Shown here: one piece after another, positions 46,719-56,566 of the stretch
Position numbering within the stretch: the stretch's first letter is position 1
How the letters are laid out: every line of letters begins with the position of its first letter
From: Ammonifex thiophilus
GTDB lineage: Bacteria > Bacillota > Desulfotomaculia > Desulfotomaculales > Ammonificaceae
DNA length: 64,000 nt
NCBI RefSeq assembly: GCF_003368535.1
Contig: NZ_QSLN01000002.1
Span: forward strand, 144,208 to 208,207
Reading direction: 5' to 3'
The notes under the pieces: model-generated
Told to the model about the DNA's origin: nothing
Seen by the model: the letters and a program-made list of their open reading frames with translations, nothing else
The model's database searches: none
Made by a program: the position numbers and the translations under genes

Positions 46719-47731
46719 CTCAAGGGAAGGCCGGCGTCGGCGCTTACGGTCAAGGGAGCAAAATCCCCCCGCAGAAACTGGTAGTAAGCGGCGGCGGCCA
46801 CCATGGCGGCGTTGTCGGTACAGAGAACCGGCGGGGGGAGGAGAAGCTTAACTCCCTCCGCCTGCGCCCGGGTGGCGAAGCGCTCTCGCAGGTGGCCGTT
46901 GGCCGCTACCCCACCGGCCAGAAGAAGGGTGGGTACTTTAAAGGCGCGCACGGCGGCGAAAGCCTTCTCCTCCAGTATTTCCACCACCGTGGCCTGAAAG
47001 CTGGCGGCCACGTCCTCCACCCGCACCTTTTCCCCTCTCTCCTGAGCCTGACGCCAGCGGTAGATGACCGCCGTCTTGAGGCCACTGAAGCTGGTGTCGA
47101 AATCCCCGCTGGTGTGAAGACGAGGCAAGGGGAAGGCCGTAGGGTCGCCTTGGCGCGCTTTTCTCTCGATGGCCGGGCCGCCAGGATACCCTAGCCCCAA
47201 GAAGCGCGCCACCTTGTCGAAGGCCTCTCCCGCCGCGTCGTCCTTGGTCCGGCCGATCAGCCGGAAGTCGCTGTGGGAGGTGGCGTAAATCAGATCGGTG
47301 TGCCCTCCCGACACCACCAGAGCCACGAAAGGGAAATTTACGCGGGGATGGGCAAGAAAGTTGGCGTAAACATGAGCCCTTATGTGATGCACGGCGATGA
47401 GGGGTAACCTCAAAACAAAGGCAAGGCTTTTGGCGACCATGAGCCCCACCAGCAGCGAGCCTAGCAGGCCGGGACCCTGGGTAACCGCCACCGCATCTAA
47501 ATCGCCAAGGCTCACCCCCGCCCCTTTCAGAGCCAGGTCGATGACGGGGTTCAGCATCTCTAGATGTTTTCTGGAAGCCACTTCGGGTACTACCCCGCCG
47601 AAGCGCCGGTGGATCTCCACCTGGGAGGAGACCACGTTGGAAAGGATCTCGCGGCCGTCGGCTACCACCGCGGCCGCAGTCTCGTCGCAGGAGGTTTCAA
47701 TGCCCAGAATCAGCACCCTACCGTTCTTCAC
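46715..47731 (-). CDS. tsaD: tRNA threonylcarbamoyladenosine transferase subunit TsaD (Gcp/Kae1)
   Basis: Transfers the threonylcarbamoyl group to A37 of ANN-decoding tRNAs. At 338 residues it has the standard length. The metal-binding motif is HHIRAH, with the ASKHA ATPase signature GIETSCDETAAAVV at the start and LLLAGGVAANGHLRE near the end. It overlaps rimI by 14 bases in a tsaE-tsaB-rimI-tsaD order. Confidence 0.98.
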   Translation of the reverse strand: MKNGRVLILGIETSCDETAAAVVADGREILSNVVSSQVEIHRRFGGVVPEVASRKHLEMLNPVIDLALKGAGVSLGDLDAVAVTQGPGLLGSLLVGLMVAKSLAFVLRLPLIAVHHIRAHVYANFLAHPRVNFPFVALVVSGGHTDLIYATSHSDFRLIGRTKDDAAGEAFDKVARFLGLGYPGGPAIERKARQGDPTAFPLPRLHTSGDFDTSFSGLKTAVIYRWRQAQERGEKVRVEDVAASFQATVVEILEEKAFAAVRAFKVPTLLLAGGVAANGHLRERFATRAQAEGVKLLLPPPVLCTDNAAMVAAAAYYQFLRGDFAPLTVSADAGLPLS

Positions 47732-48188
47732 AGGGCATCACCTGCAAGTTTTCTAGCCACATGATGATAGCGTCTTCGTCGTTGTCCCGGTAGTAGCGCT
47801 TTCTTATCCCCTTTTCCACGAAGCCGAGGCTCCGGTAAAGGTGCCGGGCTACCGCGTTTGAGGGGCGCACTTCCAAGGTCATGCGGGAAAGGCCTTTCTC
47901 CTTTGCCCGCCGGATGAGCTCCTTTAGGATCTCCCTCCCCACTCCCCTCAGCCGGTAGTCCGGGTGCACAGCGATGTTGGTGATGTGCCCCTCGTCCGCC
48001 ACTATCCACATGCCTCCGTAACCCACCACCTTACCGTCCCACAAAGCCACCACGTAATCCGCCAGCTTGTTGACGAGTATCTCGAAGAGAAAGGTATCCC
48101 GATCCCAGGGCAGGGGGAAGGAGAGGCGCTCTATTTCCAGTACCTCATCCAGATGTTCCGGCGTCATGGTCACTACCTGCAAGGTCAT
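47718..48188 (-). CDS. rimI: Ribosomal-protein-alanine N-acetyltransferase RimI
   Basis: A 156-residue GNAT acetyltransferase. The acetyl-CoA site is HPDYRLRGVGREIL, and the protein starts MTLQVVTMTPEHLDEVLEIE. RimI acetylates the S18 N-terminus in enterobacteria, and its gene commonly lies in the t6A cluster, as here. The open frame continues 124 codons upstream through tsaB, but only from ATG 48188 is it coding. Confidence 0.95.
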   Translation of the reverse strand: MTLQVVTMTPEHLDEVLEIERLSFPLPWDRDTFLFEILVNKLADYVVALWDGKVVGYGGMWIVADEGHITNIAVHPDYRLRGVGREILKELIRRAKEKGLSRMTLEVRPSNAVARHLYRSLGFVEKGIRKRYYRDNDEDAIIMWLENLQVMPCEER

Positions 48189-48193
48189 AAGAC

Positions 48194-48871
48194 TTAGCCC
48201 CCTCCGCTTATCGCCGGCGGACGCAGGTAGAGGGGAGAGAGCTCGAAAAGATCCCCTCTCGCCCCTTGCCGGAGGAGTTCTAGCCCCCGGAAGGCTATCA
48301 CCTGCGCCGACGGGCTGTCGGGCAAGGGAACGGGGAAGACAACTCTTTCTCCCAGCAGCTCCCGGAAAACAGAGGCATAAAGCCCGGCTCCCGCTCCGGT
48401 GAGCAGGACTGAGTCCAGGGATCGGAGCTCCGCCGCCACCTCCGCCGGCGAGGCCGCCCAGGGTCCCTTTAAAAGTTCTCCCCGCCGGTAGAGGGCAGCA
48501 AAAACTTCCTGCCGCCGCGAAGGAACCAACGGGCAGACCGGAAGGGGCTGGGCAGACCACGGCAAGGCCAAAACCTCCAAAGTGGGCACCCCGAAAACCG
48601 GTAAACTTAGAACCTGGGCCAGCGTCTTGGCCACCGCCACCCCTAGACGGATACCGGTGAAGGAGCCGGGGCCTATAGAGACCGCGATGCCGCTAAGCTC
48701 CTCCAGCTTCACCTCAGCCGACTTGAGTACCCATTCGATAAAGGAGAAGAGGTACTCGGCGTGCCGTTTCTCGCCCCGCGCTGTGGCCTCGGCCAGAAGC
48801 CCCTCTTCCCCCACTACCGCCACACCCAGAGCCTGAGCCGTGCTCGTCTCAATCCCCAGAACCAAGCGCAT
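48194..48871 (-). CDS. tsaB: t6A synthesis scaffold protein TsaB (YeaZ)
   Basis: A 225-residue partner of TsaD and TsaE in making t6A. It has the family start MRLVLGIETSTAQALGVAV and GIAVSIGPGSFTGIRLGVAVAKTLA. It overlaps tsaE by 23 bases. Confidence 0.97.
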   Translation of the reverse strand: MRLVLGIETSTAQALGVAVVGEEGLLAEATARGEKRHAEYLFSFIEWVLKSAEVKLEELSGIAVSIGPGSFTGIRLGVAVAKTLAQVLSLPVFGVPTLEVLALPWSAQPLPVCPLVPSRRQEVFAALYRRGELLKGPWAASPAEVAAELRSLDSVLLTGAGAGLYASVFRELLGERVVFPVPLPDSPSAQVIAFRGLELLRQGARGDLFELSPLYLRPPAISGGG

Positions 48872-49331
48872 GCCTCAAAGCCTCCAATAGCTCCTTTCCC
48901 CGTCTCCCATACCCTTTAATCTCCAGGAAGCGCGCTTCGGGGTCGTCAGAAGCGTACTCCAAGCGCACCTCAAGCCGCTCTTCCGGCAAAACAGCCGCCA
49001 CCTTTTCGGCCCATTCGATGACACTTACTCCGGAAGCGAAGTACTCTTCCACTCCCAGATCCCAAAAAGCTCTTGGGTCTTCCAACCGGTAGGCATCGAA
49101 ATGATAAAGGGGGAACTTTTCCCCCCGGTACTCCCGCACCAAGACAAAAGAGGGACTGGCCACCGGTTCCCGCACTCCCAGGGCGCGCGCCAACCCCCGC
49201 ACGAAGCAGGTTTTGCCTGTGCCCAACTCCCCCTCCAGGGCCACGACGTCGCCCGGGCGCAAGATCCCTCCCAACTTCTCCCCTATGGCTTGCGTCTCTT
49301 CCGGCGATCGGCTCTTAAGGCGCAGGCTCAT
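48849..49331 (-). CDS. tsaE: t6A synthesis ATPase TsaE (YjeE)
   Basis: A 160-residue ATPase that drives the TsaBD complex. The Walker A motif is GELGTGKTCFVRG and the family motif YRGEKFPLYHFDAYRL is present. It overlaps thiL by 17 bases. Confidence 0.97.
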   Translation of the reverse strand: MSLRLKSRSPEETQAIGEKLGGILRPGDVVALEGELGTGKTCFVRGLARALGVREPVASPSFVLVREYRGEKFPLYHFDAYRLEDPRAFWDLGVEEYFASGVSVIEWAEKVAAVLPEERLEVRLEYASDDPEARFLEIKGYGRRGKELLEALRHALGSGD

Positions 49332-50334
49332 ATATACTTCCTCGGAAATGGTCGTACCCTCCGCATCTCAGCTCTTCCTCCCGGCCGTCGGGCAAGACTA
49401 GCTTCACCCCTTCCCCTTCCTCCACAAAGCCCAAAGGGAAAAGGCTGAGCCCCACTTCCTCCAAAGCCTTGGCCACCTTGCCTACGGCGGAAGGCTCCAC
49501 GGTAAAGAGGAGCTCATAATCCTCCCCGCCGAAGAGGGCCCACTCCGCCGGATCCATCCCCAGACGCCGGCCGAGCTCCTGGGCAGGAGGGTAAACGGGC
49601 AGGGCCGTGCGATAGATGTTGATCTGTACCCCCGACGCCCGCGCCAGGTGATGGGCATCACCAGCCAGACCGTCGCTTACGTCGATCAAGGCGTGCACCT
49701 CTTCGAAGTCTCCCAAGATCTTCCCGGCCTCCAGCCGGGCGTCGGGGCGACGGTACTTGCGCCGGAGAAAATGGGCCATGGTTTCGGGGAGGAGTTCTTT
49801 CTTGCTCTTGAGCAGCGTTAATCCGGCCGCGGCCCCTCCCAAAGGCCCGGTGACACAGAGGATATCCCCCGGGCGTGCTCCCTTCCGGAATTTAGCCTTC
49901 CCCGGCTCCACCTCCCCTAGTAGGGCTACCCCGGCAAAGAAGACGTCTGACCGGCTGAGATCCCCGCCCACCAGGATCACCTCGTACTCTTCAGCCGCCT
50001 CTTTGAGCCCGGCGTAAAACTCCTCCACCTCTTCTACCGTGAAGTTTAGGGGAAGCCCCAGGGTGACCAAGGCGTAGGTGGGGCGGCCGCCCATGGCGGC
50101 GATATCGCTCACGTTGACCGCCAGTGTCTTGAAACCCACGTCGGCAGGCGAAGCCAGATCCCAGCGGAAGTGGATCTTTTCTACCAGAACGTCGGTGGCG
50201 AAGAGAAGCCACTTATCTCCTACCGCCAGCACCGCCGCATCGTCCCCTACCCCCTGGATCACCTCACGAGAAGAGGGCAGGTCTCGGGTCAGCCGGTAGA
50301 TGAGCCCGAACTCCCCTATCTCTTTGAGTTCCAC
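49315..50334 (-). CDS. thiL: Thiamine-monophosphate kinase
   Basis: Makes thiamine diphosphate from thiamine monophosphate. The 339-residue protein of the PurM/ThiL fold has IGEFGLIYRLTR at the start, GDDAAVL, DVSDIAAMGG and the C-terminal DVSDGLAGDAHHLARAS and FGGEDYELLFTV. I chose GTG 50334, which gives the usual MELKEIGEFGLI start and has GGGAG upstream; the frame reads 24 codons further back. It links the thiamine genes to the t6A genes. Confidence 0.96.
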   Translation of the reverse strand: MELKEIGEFGLIYRLTRDLPSSREVIQGVGDDAAVLAVGDKWLLFATDVLVEKIHFRWDLASPADVGFKTLAVNVSDIAAMGGRPTYALVTLGLPLNFTVEEVEEFYAGLKEAAEEYEVILVGGDLSRSDVFFAGVALLGEVEPGKAKFRKGARPGDILCVTGPLGGAAAGLTLLKSKKELLPETMAHFLRRKYRRPDARLEAGKILGDFEEVHALIDVSDGLAGDAHHLARASGVQINIYRTALPVYPPAQELGRRLGMDPAEWALFGGEDYELLFTVEPSAVGKVAKALEEVGLSLFPLGFVEEGEGVKLVLPDGREEELRCGGYDHFRGSIYEPAP

Positions 50335-50347
50335 GCTCTCCCTTCCT

Positions 50348-51652
50348 TCAGCAGGGCCTGACTTTGGTATCGAAACCGAGAAAGCCGGCCACCAGGCGCA
50401 TGGCACAGAACTCCCCGCACATGGTGCATTCTCTCATGCCTTCGGGATTCCTCTCCTGCCGCAGGCGCCTAGCCTTCTCCGGGTCCAGGGCCAGGCGGAG
50501 TTGCTCTTCCCAGTCCAGCCTCTTACGGGCCCGCGACATGGCCAGATCCCACTCTCTAGCCCCCGGCACCCCCTTGACCAGGTCGGCGGCGTGGGCCGCT
50601 ATGCGGGCAGCGATCACCCCCTCACGCACGTCCTCGGCGGTGGGGAGGCCCAAATGCTCGGCAGGAGTAACGTAGCAGAGAAAGTCCGCCCCGGCCATGG
50701 CCGCCACCGCCCCCCCTATGGCCGCCACTATGTGGTCGTACCCCGGCGCCACGTCGGTGACCAGAGGTCCCAGAACGTAGAAGGGGGCCCCGCGACAGAG
50801 GGACTTCTGCAGCTGGACGTTGAGGACCACCTGATCCAGGGGAACGTGCCCCGGCCCCTCCACCATGACCTGAACCCCGGCCTCTCGCGCCCGGTCCACC
50901 AACTCCCCCAGGATAATCAGCTCCTGAATTTGCGCCCGGTCGGTGGCGTCGGCCAAGGCGCCGGGACGCAACCCGTCGCCTAGACTTAGGGTGACGTCGT
51001 ACCGCCGGCAAATATCGAGCAGGCGGTCGAACTGGGCGTAAAGGGGATTCTCTTCCTCGTGGTGGATAATCCACCCCAGTACGAAGCAGCCCCCCCGGCT
51101 GACGATGTCGGTCACCCTGCCCTGGCGCCTGAGCCTCTCCACGCTTTCCATAGTGACGCCGCAGTGGACGGTCATGAAGTCCACCCCGTCGGCCGCCTGG
51201 CGCTCGATCACCTCAAAGAGCTCGTCGGCGGTCATGGCCACTATGCTCCCGTGCCGCTCCCGCGCCTCCACGGCCGCCTGGTAAATGGGGACCGTACCCA
51301 CAGGAACGGGGCTGTGGGTCAAGATAAGTCGTCTGACCGTGTCCAGATCCCCGCCGGTGCTGAGGTCCATCACCGTGTCGGCTCCCGCCGCCAGGGCTAC
51401 CCGCAACTTGTGAAGTTCCCTCTCCGGATCGGGAAACTGGGGAGAGGTGCCCAGGTTGGCGTTAACCTTGGTTCGCAACCCTGCGCCGATGCCTATAGGG
51501 TCCAGATTACGGTGGTTGTGGTTGGCCGGGATCACTATCTTCCCCGCCGCCACCCCTTCAAGCACCTTTTCCACCGCCAGTCCTTCTCGCGCTGCTACCC
51601 TTTCTATAGCAGGAGTGATCTCGCCTTTACGGGCTGCTTCCAGCTGCGTCAA
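50348..51652 (-). CDS. thiC: Phosphomethylpyrimidine synthase ThiC
   Basis: A radical SAM enzyme that turns aminoimidazole ribotide into hydroxymethylpyrimidine phosphate. At 434 residues it is the short ThiC form. The C-terminal [4Fe-4S] motif is CTMCGEFC; the core contains MTVHCGVT and [11 protein letters not shown]. The start is TTG with GGAGGGG seven bases upstream, overlapping the preceding gene by 26 bases. No TPP riboswitch is visible upstream in this window. Confidence 0.97.
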   Translation of the reverse strand: MTQLEAARKGEITPAIERVAAREGLAVEKVLEGVAAGKIVIPANHNHRNLDPIGIGAGLRTKVNANLGTSPQFPDPERELHKLRVALAAGADTVMDLSTGGDLDTVRRLILTHSPVPVGTVPIYQAAVEARERHGSIVAMTADELFEVIERQAADGVDFMTVHCGVTMESVERLRRQGRVTDIVSRGGCFVLGWIIHHEEENPLYAQFDRLLDICRRYDVTLSLGDGLRPGALADATDRAQIQELIILGELVDRAREAGVQVMVEGPGHVPLDQVVLNVQLQKSLCRGAPFYVLGPLVTDVAPGYDHIVAAIGGAVAAMAGADFLCYVTPAEHLGLPTAEDVREGVIAARIAAHAADLVKGVPGAREWDLAMSRARKRLDWEEQLRLALDPEKARRLRQERNPEGMRECTMCGEFCAMRLVAGFLGFDTKVRPC

Positions 51653-52682
51653 AGTCCATCCCCTCCATCGCTCGTTTCAGCCGCGCCGCCGCCTCTTTAA
51701 CATCAGGAGCCGCTGCCACTGCGCTAACCACCGCCACGCACTTTACCCCGGGCTGGGCTAAAACTTCCCGCACGTTCTCCGCCGTTATGCCCCCTATAGC
51801 CACCACCGGTAAGGAAACCCGGGAGACCACTTCCCGAAGGAGCTTCAAACCCCCGGGAGGGATGTCCGGCTTGGTAGCGGTAGGGAAAACCGGTCCCACT
51901 CCCAGGTAGTCGGCCCCTACCGCCTGAGCCTTCAGAGCCTCTTCCAGAGAATGGGCCGTAGCCCCTAGAAGAAGCTTGTCCCCGAGGATTCGGCGGGCCT
52001 CAGGTAGGGGGAGATCCTCCGACCCGAGATGCACCCCATCCGCCCCTACCGCCAGGGCCACATCCACCCGGTCGTTAATGATGAAGTCTACCCCCGCTTC
52101 CCCGGTTATCTCCCGGAGTTGGCGGGCCAAGTGGTAAAGCGCCCGGGTGGATAGGCTCTTCTCCCGGAGCTGGATAACCTCCGCCCCTCCGGCTATGGCC
52201 GCTTGCACCACTGCCGGAACCTCGCGCCCGCCCGTATGCTCCGAACCCACTATGACGTAAAGCCGCCAACGCCGGCAGCGCCGCCGGCGTTCCTCGCCCG
52301 CAGCTAAAGAATACAACTTCTTCTCGGCCGCATAGGCCCAGAAGCGCACCTTGCGGAACAACTCTTCCCCCTTCGGGAGGCCAAGCCGAGCGAGCTCCTC
52401 CAGCACCCGGGCCGCCTCCTGCACGCGCCGGGAGTTGGCCAGAGTAAGCTCTTTCAGGGAAGAGTAAGGAAGAGAGTGGTAATCCTTTCCCCAATCGCCC
52501 GCCACGTCTCGGAAGGCCAAGCACTCGGCCTGCCTCGGCTCCCGGCTTCGAGCCACCTGGTGCCGAAAGGCCCGAGCCTCCTCAGCCAGAGCACGCTCCT
52601 GGAAGACAAAGCGGGCCAAGTCCTCCAGCACCCGCAGCCCTTCGCACAACCGGTTAAGATTAGCGTCTACCATCCGCCACAT
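51627..52682 (-). CDS. thiE: Fusion of ThiD2-like domain and thiamine-phosphate synthase ThiE
   Basis: A 351-residue two-domain protein. The N-terminal ~135 residues ([20 protein letters not shown], then [20 protein letters not shown]) match the ThiD2 type, thought to phosphorylate HMP-phosphate. The C-terminal ThiE domain (about 140-340) has [46 protein letters not shown] and [11 protein letters not shown]. The fusion would supply both HMP-PP and its coupling to thiazole phosphate. It starts about 30 bases after the C26 gene. Confidence 0.93.
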   Translation of the reverse strand: MWRMVDANLNRLCEGLRVLEDLARFVFQERALAEEARAFRHQVARSREPRQAECLAFRDVAGDWGKDYHSLPYSSLKELTLANSRRVQEAARVLEELARLGLPKGEELFRKVRFWAYAAEKKLYSLAAGEERRRRCRRWRLYVIVGSEHTGGREVPAVVQAAIAGGAEVIQLREKSLSTRALYHLARQLREITGEAGVDFIINDRVDVALAVGADGVHLGSEDLPLPEARRILGDKLLLGATAHSLEEALKAQAVGADYLGVGPVFPTATKPDIPPGGLKLLREVVSRVSLPVVAIGGITAENVREVLAQPGVKCVAVVSAVAAAPDVKEAAARLKRAMEGMDFDAAGSSP

Positions 52683-52712
52683 CTTTGCCCTTAATCTTAC
52701 TCCATTTAGCCT

Positions 52713-53426
52713 TTAAGGTTCAATCCCGCCTGCCGCCTGCACCAGAGCCACAAAAAGGCGCAAGAAAAGGGGCTCCTTGTAGATCATGGTCTCCGGGTGG
52801 AACTGCACCCCCAGGGCGAAGGCTTCCCCTTCGGCCTCTATGGCCTCCACCACGCCGTCCGAAGTCCAGGCCACCGCTTTAAAACCGGGCGCCACCTGGC
52901 GCACGGCCTGGTGATGGAAGGAGTTGGTCTTAAGCCGGGTGACGCCCCCCATTATCCTGGCCAGCCGCGAACCGGGAAGCAGCTCCACCCAGTGGGAAGC
53001 GTACCAGCGGGGAGCCTCCTGAAAGTGCTTGAGAGGGTTGGGTATCCCTAAGGAGAGGTCCTGGTATAGGCTCCCCCCGGCCGCCACGTTCAGCACCTGC
53101 ATCCCCCGGCAGATGCCCAAAAGCGGTACCCGGCGGTGCAGAGCCAGCCTGGCCAGGGCGAGCTCGAAGGCGTCCCTTTCAGGTTCGATGCGCCGGGTTA
53201 GGGGAAGGCACTCTTCCCCGAAATAGACCGGATCCAGGTCGTTCCCGCCGGAAAGAACGATTCCCCGCACCAATCGCAGGACCGCAGGCACCTCACCGGG
53301 AGGAAGCGGGGGGAGCAGAAGAGGCAGCCCCCCCGCTCGGCTCACCGCCTCCGCATAGGCGCGGGGCGAAAGGTAACGGGACTCGTCCTGGTCAAGCCCC
53401 ACCGTGATCCCTATAGGTACCGGCAT
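52713..53426 (-). CDS. Class I glutamine amidotransferase-like hydrolase (peptidase C26, PuuD-like)
   Basis: A 237-residue hydrolase related to gamma-glutamyl-GABA hydrolase. The nucleophile Cys is in GICRGMQVLN, with a His in the C-terminal QFHPE motif, and the PuuD-like HHQAV segment is present. Substrates in this family are gamma-glutamyl compounds. It follows the HIT gene directly and precedes the thiamine genes; no link to thiamine is apparent. Confidence 0.92.
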   Translation of the reverse strand: MPVPIGITVGLDQDESRYLSPRAYAEAVSRAGGLPLLLPPLPPGEVPAVLRLVRGIVLSGGNDLDPVYFGEECLPLTRRIEPERDAFELALARLALHRRVPLLGICRGMQVLNVAAGGSLYQDLSLGIPNPLKHFQEAPRWYASHWVELLPGSRLARIMGGVTRLKTNSFHHQAVRQVAPGFKAVAWTSDGVVEAIEAEGEAFALGVQFHPETMIYKEPLFLRLFVALVQAAGGIEP

Positions 53427-53819
53427 TTACCTGCTCTTCTCTCCCTCCCCTTCCCAGGGAGTAATCGGATCCTTCACCCGCCTTAAGCCCCCCGGACGAG
53501 GCGCATCCCCTTCGAAGCGCGGAATGACGTGAAAATGCAGGTGCATTATCACCTGACCAGCGCACTTCCCTACATTCACACCTACATTGTAGCCGTCGGG
53601 ATGATAGCGCTCGTCTAAAAGCTTCTTGACCTCGTGCAAGAGGCAATAAAGGGCCACTATTTCCTCCTCCGTAGCCTCGAAGAAGGAAGCGAAGTGCCGC
53701 TTGGGAAGAACCAAGGTGTGCCCCGGGTTCACCGGATACTTGTCGAAAATGGCAAAAGCCAGCTCGTTCTCGGCGATAATAGCCTCCCGCGGCAGATTGC
53801 AGAAAAGGCACTCCTGCAT
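53427..53819 (-). CDS. HIT-family protein (Hint-like)
   Basis: A 130-residue histidine-triad hydrolase. The active site is HLHFHVIPRF, and it starts with CLFCNLPRE, which gives a CxxC pair. This type splits AMP from lysine or amine conjugates and possibly Ap4A. It is clearly different from the HIT gene at 9952. The start is ATG after GGGGAG, and it ends one base before the C26 gene begins. Confidence 0.93.
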   Translation of the reverse strand: MQECLFCNLPREAIIAENELAFAIFDKYPVNPGHTLVLPKRHFASFFEATEEEIVALYCLLHEVKKLLDERYHPDGYNVGVNVGKCAGQVIMHLHFHVIPRFEGDAPRPGGLRRVKDPITPWEGEGEKSR

Positions 53820-53860
53820 AAACCGCTCCCCTCCCCAGATTTTATGGTTTTAAAAGGTTT

Positions 53861-54514
53861 TTAGGCCAGCAAAGCGGCCACGATGCCCACCAAAAAAATG
53901 CCGTCGAAGATCCCCGCTCCCCCGATGCTCAGGACCAGCGCCCCCAGGTCTTTGAAGCGGGGCCAGTTGAGAAGATCGGCCCCGATGAGCGTCCCCCAGA
54001 CGCCGGCGACGTAGGCCACCGGAGCGGCGTTCTCCCGCGCCACAAGCCACGCCGCCGCTGCCGCCACCAGCGGCGGCACGAAGGCCGGCAGTGTGATCCC
54101 CATGCCGGGCACCGGCCGGGCCAAAGCGTAGGCCACCACCGTCACCAGGGCTGTAGCTATGAGCGAAGGCACCAGGGGAGCTCGGGTGAAAAGCAGATAG
54201 AGGCTGAAAAGCCCAGGCAAGATGGCTCCGCCTAAATTGAGAGCGATGACCTGCTCGCGCACCCGCGGCGGGTAGTAGAAGAAAAAGGGAAAGCCAAAAA
54301 AGGAACCCTCTTCCACCACGATGCGTTGCCGGGATATAGGAATATTAACCATTCCCCCTATGAGGCAAAGCCCGAAGAAAAGAATGGCCGTCTCGGGGGA
54401 AAGGCCAAGCTTGGTGAATGAGAAAGTGGCGAGCTGAAAGTAAAAAAGGAAGAAGAGCAGCGGGATGAGAAGAAGCAGGATCAGGGGAAAAGCACAACCC
54501 ACCGTAAGCCACAT
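53861..54514 (-). CDS. DUF1614 membrane protein
   Basis: A 217-residue protein with about six transmembrane helices and the DUF1614 features: a hydrophobic start, LIGGMVNIPISR, an aromatic FFYYPPRVR loop and NLGGAILPGLFSLYLL. The function of the family is unknown. It may be the first gene of the unit leading to HIT, C26 and thiamine genes, 41 bases before the HIT gene. Confidence 0.85.
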   Translation of the reverse strand: MWLTVGCAFPLILLLLIPLLFFLFYFQLATFSFTKLGLSPETAILFFGLCLIGGMVNIPISRQRIVVEEGSFFGFPFFFYYPPRVREQVIALNLGGAILPGLFSLYLLFTRAPLVPSLIATALVTVVAYALARPVPGMGITLPAFVPPLVAAAAAWLVARENAAPVAYVAGVWGTLIGADLLNWPRFKDLGALVLSIGGAGIFDGIFLVGIVAALLA

Positions 54515-54668
54515 CCTTTTCTCAACCCTTTACTTCCAGAATACCGCAAAACATGCGGAAAAGGAATAGCTTCCGGTTCCCATGTGCCCGCGAAAAAGCC
54601 TCACATCGAAAGGCGGGAGCGGGCATAATCTTGTGAACGTGAGATTGCTAAGTTTGGGGGGAGGCCCC

Positions 54669-56510
54669 GTGTGCGGTTTCGCCGGCTGGATTGACTGGGA
54701 AGAGGACCTTACCCGCCAGCGCGAGATAATAGAGCGGATGGGAGCTGCAGTGAGCCACCGCGGTCCCGATGAGGGGGGGATCTGGCTTTCTCCCCAGGCC
54801 GCTTTTGCCCACCGGCGCTTAATTGTGCTTGACCCCGAAGGGGGAAAACAACCCTTCACGCAAAAGCTTGACGGGAGAATCTGGGTCATAGTTTACAACG
54901 GGGAGATTTACAACTTGCCGGAGCTCCGGCAAGAACTGCGCTCCTTAGGCTTCAGCTTCCAAACCCGCTCCGACGTGGAGGCGGTTCTTCTGGCCTATCT
55001 GGCCTGGGGAACCAAGTGCGTCTCTAAGCTCAACGGCATTTTCGCCTTCGCCGTCTGGGACGAAAAAGAAAGAACCCTTTTCCTGGCCCGCGACCGACTA
55101 GGCATAAAGCCACTGTTTTTTAGCCGGAGGGGAAGTGCTTTTCTTTTCGCCTCGGAAATCAAAGCTTTGCTGGTCCACCCGGCTGTTCCCCCCGAGGTAG
55201 ACGAACTGGGCCTAGCCGAAATTTTCGTCCTGGGCCCTGGACGCACTCCCGGCTGTGCCGTCTTCCGGCACGTCGAAGAGCTCAAACCGGGGCACTGGCT
55301 AACCTTTTCGCCCCAAGGTATCCAGGTTCAGCGCTACTGGCGGCTGGAGAGTCGGCCACACAAAGAGAATACTTCCCGCACCGCCGCCGAGCTACGCTCT
55401 CTCCTGGAGGACTGCGTGCGCCGACAACTGATAAGCGAGGTGCCCTTGGGAAGCCTTCTCTCCGGAGGACTCGATTCCAGCGCCGTCACCTTTTTCGCCG
55501 CCACCGCCCTGCGGGAAAAGGGGGAGACCTTGGCCAGCTTCGCGGTGGATTACCGGGAAAACACCCGCTACTTCTCCCCCGACCAGTTCCAGCCCCAGTA
55601 CGACACCCCTTGGGCCACAGAGGTGGCTTCTCTGCTTCAAACTCGCCACCGCACCGTAGTAATTGACCCGGAGGAGCTGGGGCAGGCCCTTTTGCCCGCC
55701 CTAAAAGCCCGCGACTTGCCGGGGATGGCCGACGTCGACTCCTCCCTCCTGCTTCTGGCACGGGAGGTGAAGAAGGAGGTGACAGTGGTCCTCTCAGGAG
55801 AGGGAGCGGACGAAATATTCGGCGGTTATCCCTGGTTTCGCCGCGCGGAGGACTTATCTTCTTCTTGTTTTCCCTGGATACGCCACTCTTCCTGGCGCCA
55901 GTCTTTCCTTTCCCCGGAGCTCCAGAAGCTTTTACATCCCCAGGAGTACCTGGCCCAGAGGTACGCCGAGGCTCTGGCGGAAGTACCCCGGTTGCCGGGG
56001 GAGGAGGCTCACGCCGCCCGCCTGCGCGAGATTAGTTACTTGAGCATTTTTCACTTCATGCCGGTGCTCCTCGAACGTAAGGATAGGATGGCCATGGCCG
56101 CGGGACTGGAGGCACGAGTCCCCTTCTGCGATCACCGGCTGGTGGAGTACGTGTGGAATATCCCTTGGGAAATGAAGTTCTGGGGGGGAAAAGAGAAAGG
56201 AATTTTGCGGCTAGCGCTTAAAGGAATACTCCCCGACTCCGTCCTCCAGCGCCGCAAAAGCCCTTACCCCAAGACCCACCATCCCGCCTACACCCGGTTC
56301 GTCAAGACCGCCGTGCTCCGCCTCCTGGAAGACCCACAATCTCCCCTTTTGCCTTTGGTAAACCGGGAGAAACTGCGAGAACTCGCCCTCACCGGCGGCG
56401 TAGGGGTAGATACCCCCTGGTTCGGCCAGCTCATGACCGGCCCCCAGCTGCTGGCCTACTTCCTGCAGGTCGATCTCTGGCTGCGCCACTACCGGGTCAT
56501 CCTGGTCTAA
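54669..56510 (+). CDS. asnB: Asparagine synthase (glutamine-hydrolysing)
   Basis: A 613-residue enzyme that transfers ammonia from glutamine to aspartate. It begins MCGFAGW from GTG 54669 with GGGAGG five bases upstream; processing exposes the catalytic Cys2 of the glutaminase domain (SHRGPDEGG, VYNGEIYN). The synthetase domain has the PPi loop SGGLDSSA and SGEGADEIFGGYP. The frame continues upstream without a match. It may also act in surface-sugar amidation, as in some clostridia. Confidence 0.95.
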   Translation: MCGFAGWIDWEEDLTRQREIIERMGAAVSHRGPDEGGIWLSPQAAFAHRRLIVLDPEGGKQPFTQKLDGRIWVIVYNGEIYNLPELRQELRSLGFSFQTRSDVEAVLLAYLAWGTKCVSKLNGIFAFAVWDEKERTLFLARDRLGIKPLFFSRRGSAFLFASEIKALLVHPAVPPEVDELGLAEIFVLGPGRTPGCAVFRHVEELKPGHWLTFSPQGIQVQRYWRLESRPHKENTSRTAAELRSLLEDCVRRQLISEVPLGSLLSGGLDSSAVTFFAATALREKGETLASFAVDYRENTRYFSPDQFQPQYDTPWATEVASLLQTRHRTVVIDPEELGQALLPALKARDLPGMADVDSSLLLLAREVKKEVTVVLSGEGADEIFGGYPWFRRAEDLSSSCFPWIRHSSWRQSFLSPELQKLLHPQEYLAQRYAEALAEVPRLPGEEAHAARLREISYLSIFHFMPVLLERKDRMAMAAGLEARVPFCDHRLVEYVWNIPWEMKFWGGKEKGILRLALKGILPDSVLQRRKSPYPKTHHPAYTRFVKTAVLRLLEDPQSPLLPLVNREKLRELALTGGVGVDTPWFGQLMTGPQLLAYFLQVDLWLRHYRVILV

Positions 56511-56566
56511 TTTGCCCTTGAGGCTTCGGCAAGGCTAAAATATTGGGGAAACGGAGGGGAGTATTT

